Shown: one piece after another, positions 57,753 through 64,000 of the stretch
Numbering within the stretch: the first letter of the stretch is position 1
Layout: every line of letters begins with the position of its first letter
NCBI RefSeq assembly: GCF_014066305.1
Contig: NW_023501054.1
Coordinates: 430,001-494,000 of the forward strand
Direction: 5' to 3'
From: Letharia columbiana
Taxonomy: Eukaryota; Ascomycota; Lecanoromycetes; Lecanorales; Parmeliaceae
Length of the DNA: 64,000 nucleotides
The notes under the pieces: generated by a model
Seen by the model: only the letters and a program-made list of their open reading frames with translations
Told to the model about the DNA's origin: nothing
The model's database searches: none
Translations under genes and position numbers: made by a program

Positions 57753-58971
57753 ATTAAAAGAAGATATAATAAAAGAAAGGCGATTTAGTAAAATATAAAT
57801 AGATAAATAATAAAAGAATAATCTCGATAATAACTATATTCGAATGTTAGTTAGATTATATTTTATAATAAATATTTAAATATAATAAGTATATCTTTAA
57901 TAGTAATAAGATTAATAGAGAAAAGATTTTTTATTTATAATTATTATATTAATAGCTATATTAATTTAATAGTTATACTATTAAAACGTTTAGTAATAAT
58001 AAATTCGAGCTATTTTAAAGTCTTTACTATTCTTTTAAATTAATTTAATATCGCTATAAGATTTATAGCTTTCTTTAAGACTACTTAGTATTTATAGAAT
58101 AGATTAAAAAATTATTTTATTCTTAACTAAGATCTAGCTTTATTTATTTTTACTTATTTTATTTTATTTATATTAACTCTTATATTAACTAATATATTAA
58201 TCTTTAAATATATCTTTTAATTCTTAATTTAATTCTTAAGTTTATCTATTAAAAAGATATAGACTTTTTATTATAATATTAGATCTTATAGTTATAAAAA
58301 GAAATCTATTAGTTAAGACGAATTTATTTAAAAAGCTCTTAAAGACTTAACTCTTTCTATAATTTTAAGATTTTCTTTTTTATTTATCTCTTATTAGATG
58401 TTTTATATAATTAATATAAATAAAGCGTCTCTATAATAATATAAGATTTCTAATATTAATTATACTTATTTATTTTTAAGTATTATCTATAATAAATATA
58501 GTTATTTATTAAAATAAATAGATAAATTTTTAAATAGCTTAATATCTATTATTTATATTCTCTTTTAATTGATTATTAATATATTCTAAACTTTTAATAC
58601 TTAATTTATTTTATAAGAAAAAATTCTATTAATTTAATTTAATATTGATTTAATAAATAGATTTAATATCTTAGAGTCTTAGAGAACTATATCTATAATA
58701 ATTATCTAAAGAATTATTTTTATTAGATATAAGCTAAATCTATATAATAAAAATAAGATTAAAGTCTTTATTAGCGAATATTTCTATTAGCGATTTATTC
58801 TTAAAACTTAAAAAGTAGATAAGTCTATTTCTTATATCGATATTAATACTCTTATTATATATTCTTATTTTTTAATAATAATAGTATTACCTCGATCTAA
58901 TATTTAATTTTATCTTATTAATTTAAAGTCTAATAATATATATAAGTCTATATATTATTTTATAATAGATA
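57753..58971. repeat. RIP-mutated AT-rich DNA, nothing identified
   Basis: There are no coding frames, no CA/TG, and no recognisable transposon block or terminal repeat. Confidence 0.4.
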
Positions 58972-59405
58972 TTAATATATATAAAAGAATAAGATAGAGC
59001 TAAGCTTAAAAATCTTAAATTTATATATATAGTTAATTATTAATTTAGATTTACTACGCTCTTTAATTAAATCGACTAATTTATTATAAATAAATTAATT
59101 AATATTCGTAATTATCATAATCTCGCTCTCCTACGCCTCTCTTATTAAAAAATAGATATATATTATTAATATATAGAATTACTTTTTTATTTTCTATTAC
59201 AATTTTAAGATTTTTTTTTAAATTTTAAAGCGTTATTTATGCTTTTCGAATTTTTAAGAATTTCGAAATTTAGTCTTATAATCATTAAAGCGTAAGGAAT
59301 TCAAATATCGCTTACTAAAGTTCGCTTATTAAAGATCGCTTACCTACTTACTCGATAGCCCTAATTAAAAAAAATTATAAATTTAATTTATAGATCTTTA
59401 CTCGT
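58972..59405 (+). mobile_element. ~430-bp Helitron-end repeat, full copy
   Basis: It starts atatataaaagaataagatag and ends tagatctttactcgt. It shares both ends with the 50938-57330 Helitron. Confidence 0.65.
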
Positions 59406-59442
59406 ATATATATTATAATATAACGAATAAGCTTCTTTTATA

Positions 59443-60590
59443 TTAATATATATAAAAGAATAAGATAGAGTTAAGTTTAAAGATCTTAAATTTATATATA
59501 TAGCTAATTATAAATTTAAGATTATTACGTCTTTTAATTAAACTAGCTAAGTTATCGCGAATAAATAAATTCGTATTTATAATTATTAAAATTTCTTACT
59601 CTACTTTTAACTCTTTAATAACTTTACTATTTTCTATTAAAATTTTAAGATTATTTTTTTAAATTATAGAACGAAATATAAGCTTTTAAATAAGAAAAGA
59701 TTTCTTAAATTTAATCTTATAATTATTAAAGTATAAGAAATTTAAATATCGCTTATTAAAGTTTACTCGATAGTCGAATAGCTCTAATTAAAAAATAGAT
59801 ATATATTATTTAACTTTAGAATAACTTTTTTAATTTTTATTAAAATTTTAAGATTTTTTTTATAGAATAAAATATAAGCTTTTAGAGAGAGAAAAATTCT
59901 TAGTTTTAGTCTAATAATTATTATTAGAAAAAATATAGATATAATATAAATATAAATATATTAAATAAGATAATTAAGATATTAAATTATATAGATAGAA
60001 GAAAGATATTAAATAGTAGATAAATATCTCTATTAAGATACGCTAGGTCTAAATAGATTAGAGAGCTAAGTAATATATTAAGAATATAGAATACGCTCGT
60101 AATATTATCTTTCTTCTTTATAAAATTATATCTTATAATTAGTAAGTAAAAAGATAGAAAGATAGATATATATATACGCTTAACGTCTCAAAAAAAGTAA
60201 TAAAGAAATAATTATATTCGAAAATTATTAAAAAGCTTACTTTCTTATTACTTAAGATTAAAATTATAAAATATTCGATAATTATAAATTTAAAGTTAAT
60301 TAATTAGATCTTTAGATTTCGTAATTTTAAAGCTAAAACTTATTTTATTTCTTTATTTCTAAGTTAAAAGCGAGTATATATAAATATATCTAAAAGAGAA
60401 AGTTGAAAAAGAACTTCAAAATTCTTAAATCTATCTTTTTTAATTTTTTTTCTTTTATTAAGAATATAATAATAAACTAAGTATATAGAGTTATAGAGTT
60501 AATTATACGCTTTTAAATAGTATAATATAAACAAAATTTAATAAAGTATTCGTAAAGATATATTAAAAACTAAGATTTTTATTTAAATTA
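59443..60590. repeat. 430-bp repeat copy, partial copy, LTR-like segment and unidentified RIP DNA
   Basis: 59443-59790 is a forward repeat copy and 59795-59905 a partial one. 59940-60120 contains the third LTR-like segment (gaagaaagatatta, agagctaagtaatatatt, aatacgctcgtaat). The rest is unidentified. Confidence 0.45.
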
Positions 60591-60599
60591 TTAAGTTTA

Positions 60600-61010
60600 C
60601 GAGAAAAGTCTCTTCGATAGAAGTTCTCGAAGAGCTCTTCAAGAGTCTTCGAAGGGTTAAAGGGGTTTTAGAGGATCTCTCTCTAAGTATATCAAATAAG
60701 TTATAATATCTCTCTCGATTCTTAATAAAATATAATATCTCTCTCTAACGTCTCTCTTTAATATCTCTCTCGATTCTTAGAGTTAGATTCTTTAAAATCT
60801 CTTAAATACTTCGAAGCTCTTTAAGGGCTCTTCGAGAGCTTCTATCGAGAGGCTATTAAAGTAAATTTAAAATTAATTAAATATTATAAAATAATTAAAT
60901 TTCGAGCTTACTTTAATAGCCTCTTAATAAAAACTCTCGAAGAGCCCTTAAAGAGCTCTCGAAGCGTTTAAGGGGTTTTAGAGAATCTCTCTAAGAATTA
61001 AAAATAGTTA
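60600..61010. repeat. Foldback repeat with three related arms
   Basis: gaggctattaaagtaa (~60850) and its inverse ttactttaatagcctc (~60920) form the centre of an inverted repeat. The arms extend through ctctttaagggctcttcgagag / ctctcgaagagcccttaaagag (shown here in part) for about 95 bp each. A third, direct arm lies at 60610-60695 (cgaagggttaaaggggtttt). Between the arms are ctctctcgattctta repeats. Confidence 0.65.
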
Positions 61011-61039
61011 AAAATCAATACTTAGCAAGCTTTTCACTA

Positions 61040-62379
61040 CTAAAAAGCCCGCGCCCCAGCATATATTAGTATTATAGTTTTCTTTATAAGAGATATTAGA
61101 AGTAATAGTAGCTCTTTATATTTATACTATAGTAACGTTATTAATTAAAGTATAAATATATATAAAGAGCTTAGCTAAGAGAGAATTAATATAATATAAT
61201 AAAAATAATATCTATTAATATAGAAGTAAGTAATAGTAATATTTAAATCTATATTTAAGCGAATAAAATATATATAAAATAGTACGATATAATTAATTAA
61301 GATCTTTTAAATTAAATTAAATTAAATTATAGACGCTAAAAACTCTAATTTAATATTAAATAAGTTTCTTTATAGAATATTATATATTTAATATTAATAA
61401 AGACTATTAACGACGATAGTAAGATCTATAGATAACGTATTATAGCTTTAAAAGATACTTAAATATTTATTAATAAGAAGATTCTACGTAAGAGGCCTTA
61501 TATAAGATAATTTTTAATCGATATAGACTTAAGAAATTAATTCTCGGCTTCGAAAAAATAAGGCTATAGCGAAGATATTGAACGATTTTAATTTAATTAA
61601 AAATAGAATATTTAAGATAATTTCGATTTAGAGAATTTATTATTATTAAAGATTTTATCTTATTAGTTAATTCTTTATAGATAAGATATTTCGAGATATC
61701 TCTTATAAAAGTGATTTACTAAATCTTAATAATCTTTAAATTTATTATTATTTAAATTATATTAGACGGAGTCGTTATTAAAGTCTTTTTACTTTACTTT
61801 ATATTTAAGATAATTATTAATTAATTTAAAGATAAATACTTTTTTAATAATCTATTCGATTTAATTATTAATAATAATATATTTTAATAAAGAATTTATC
61901 TATTTTAATAAGAGATTATTTATTATAAAATTTAAGAGATTAGAATAAAAGACGTTATAGATTTTTATAGTATAAGATTTTTATAAGATCTATAATCTTA
62001 AATAAATTAAGTCTCTTATAATTTAGTTTATAAGAAAGACGATTAAAGATAATATTCTTATTATTTAGAAAGATCTTATTACTTATTTAAAAGATAATCT
62101 TTTATTAATATTTATTAATTTATATAATTATAGTCTTCTAAACGCGATTTATATTACTTTAAATATATTTAAAAATCTATTTTATATAATTTATAATATT
62201 CTTTATTTAAATAATATTAAAATAGTTATAAATAATTTCATAATTAATAATATTCGAATTAAAACTTATTTAAAAATAAAATCTCTTATTTATAAGAAAA
62301 GATAGAATATTAATAATTTATTAAGATAATATTATTATTAGTGAACTCGATAATAGATAGTTATCTTATTTAGTTATTT
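61040..62379. repeat. RIP-mutated AT-rich DNA, nothing identified
   Basis: A 14-bp GC-rich island (gcccgcgccccagc) at 61049-61062 follows the foldback. Beyond it no terminal repeat or protein block was recognised. Confidence 0.35.
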
Positions 62380-62820
62380 TATATTAATATATATAAAAGA
62401 ATAAGATAGAGCTAAGCTTAAATATCTTAAATTTATATATATAGTTAATTATTAATTTAAGTTCTCTACGCTTTTTAATTAAATCGACTAACTTATTATA
62501 AATAAATAAATTAGCGTTTATAATTATTAAAATCTCGTCTTTTCACGCCTCTCTTATTAAAAAAATAGATATATATTATTAATATATAGAATTACTTTTT
62601 TATTTTCTATTAAAATTTTAAGATTTTTTCTTAATTTTAAAGCGCTATTTACGCTTTCCAAATTTTTAAAAATTCTAAAAGTTAATCTTATAATTATTAA
62701 AGCGTAAGGAATTTAAATATCGCTTATTAAAGTTCGCTTATTAAAGATCGCTTATCTACTTACTCGATAGTTCTAATTAAAAAAAAATTATAAATTTAAT
62801 TTATAGACCTTTACTCGTAT
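62380..62820 (+). mobile_element. ~430-bp Helitron-end repeat, full copy
   Basis: It starts atatataaaagaataagatag and ends gacctttactcgt, with all internal blocks of the family in order. Confidence 0.65.
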
Positions 62821-63355
62821 AATTATAATATATTTAAAAATAACGCTTTATATCTTAATTTACTCGCTTTATATATTTTTTAATTTTAGAATAAAAGACT
62901 ATTAATAGCTTAACTATAATATTTATTTATTTAAAAAAAAAATTATATAATAATTATAAATTAAGAGTTTTAATTTAATATTATTAAGATTAATAGATTA
63001 TATAAACGAAATACTTCTTTAAGTAGTACGTTAATTATATTTTTAGCGATAATACTTTTATTAATATTAAAATAGACTATATAGTAATATTTCTTAATAA
63101 ATTATTAAATTTTTAATTATAAAATATTTTAATTCTCTAATAAGTATAGTATTTCTAAATATAAATAATTATTATTAATCTTATTTTTTATTAATAATAC
63201 TCTCTTTTAAGTAATTTATAAATATATATTATCTCGAAATAATTATAGAATAATTAATTATATATCTCTTAAATAATAATAATATATATATTATTAAATA
63301 TTTATAAAAAAAATTATAATAAAGTACTTCGTCTTATATAGAGTATTTATTAAGA
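62821..63355. repeat. RIP-mutated AT-rich DNA between repeat copies
   Basis: No coding frame, terminal repeat or recognised protein block. Confidence 0.35.
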
Positions 63356-63792
63356 ACGAGTAAAGGTCTATAAATTAAATTTATAATTATTTTTTTAATT
63401 AGGGCTATCGAGTAAACAGGTGAGCGATCTTTAATAAACGAACTTTGATAAGCGATATTTGAATTCCTTACGCTTTAATGATTATAAGACAAATTTTCAA
63501 AATTCTTAAAAATTCGGAAAGCGCAAATAGCGCTTCAAAATTTAAATTAAAGAATTTCAAAATTTTAATAGAAAATAAAAAAGTTATTACTATTATGAAT
63601 AACGTATACCTATAATAAGAAAGGCGCGGGAGAGCGAGATTTTAATAGTTGTAAATACTAATTTATTTATTCGCGATAATTTAATTAGTTTAACTAAAAA
63701 GCGTAGTAACTCTAAATTTATAATTAACTATATATATAAATTTAAGATCTTTAAACTTAGTTCTATCTTATTCTTTTATATATACTAATAAT
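63356..63792 (-). mobile_element. ~430-bp Helitron-end repeat, full copy, inverse
   Basis: It starts aacgagtaaaggtctataaa and ends ttcttttatatatactaat. It keeps more C/G than most copies (gaaaggcgcgggagagcgag). Confidence 0.65.
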
Positions 63793-64000
63793 TTTTTAAA
63801 ACTTATTCTTATCTTCGATAATAGTATTATAAATATTTATATAATAGTTATTCTTCTTATTAATCTCTATTATCTTATAATAAATAAAGTTATTAATTAT
63901 ATATATATTAATACTTTTATTATTTAATTCTAATCGATTAAAAATAAAAATTATCTAATACTATTAATAGAATTATTTATTTTTAAAATTAATTAATTTA

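Noticed and set aside
38400..64000. Centromere or mitochondrial DNA as explanation for the AT-rich desert
   Set aside because: Readable transposon proteins with exclusively C-to-T/G-to-A damage, and nearly absent CA/TG, are explained by RIP; no organellar gene was seen.

Overview
The window looks like nuclear DNA of a filamentous ascomycete (Pezizomycotina; Dothideomycete-like is my guess). The support is compact genes with 50-80 bp GT-AG introns, typical families (Zn2Cys6 regulator, F-box, GNAT, STAND/NACHT, fungal calcineurin-like phosphoesterase), and a two-speed structure. Gene-bearing DNA of ordinary GC content (about 1-23.5 kb and 27.6-38.4 kb) alternates with extremely AT-rich blocks (23.5-25.2, 31.3-33.0 and 38.4-64 kb). 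CpA/TpG dinucleotides are almost absent from the AT-rich blocks, and transposon proteins there decay by C-to-T and G-to-A changes only. That is the signature of repeat-induced point mutation (RIP).

Gene region 1-23.5 kb, left to right: the edge of an alpha/beta-hydrolase gene (-), a 2OG-Fe(II) dioxygenase-like protein with a basic tail (+), an unrecognised four-exon gene (-), an unrecognised three-exon gene (+), a doubtful gene, a metallophosphoesterase pseudogene (-), a GNAT acetyltransferase (+), an F-box protein (+), an isochorismatase-like hydrolase fused in line to a glutathione S-transferase (-), a complete Zn2Cys6 transcription factor (-), a decayed single-pass membrane protein with a PAN/apple-like domain (-) and a decayed SAM methyltransferase (+). 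Many of these genes have lesions of two recurrent kinds: single-base shifts mostly at short C/G runs, and CAG-to-TAG or CAA-to-TAA stops.

Transposon-rich middle, 23.5-38.4 kb: three transposons with target-site duplications sit inside one host MITE (25.07-27.61 kb). A second, inverted and unfilled copy of the MITE (32.77-33.05 kb) supplies the empty site for all three. The MITEs also mark a rearrangement. The start of a STAND/NACHT (NLR-type) gene abuts the first MITE on the minus strand, and the rest of that gene continues from the second MITE on the plus strand. The simplest reading is an inversion of about 5 kb between inverted MITEs that split the gene. The inverted segment carries an intact membrane-protein ORF, a small secreted cysteine-containing candidate, a solo LTR and a 100-bp tandem repeat. 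A TPR-like pseudogene follows the NACHT relic.

Desert, 38.4-64 kb: a RIP-mutated Copia retrotransposon (LTRs from 38383 and about 44890) carries a later, little-mutated miniature LTR element (39291-40212, TSD TTACT) with a short AT-hook ORF. A RIP-mutated Helitron (about 50.9-57.3 kb) keeps readable Rep and Pif1-helicase blocks. A 1.7-kb internally deleted copy and at least ten copies of a ~430-bp repeat share its two ends, so they look like its miniature derivatives. No intact gene is seen beyond 38.4 kb.
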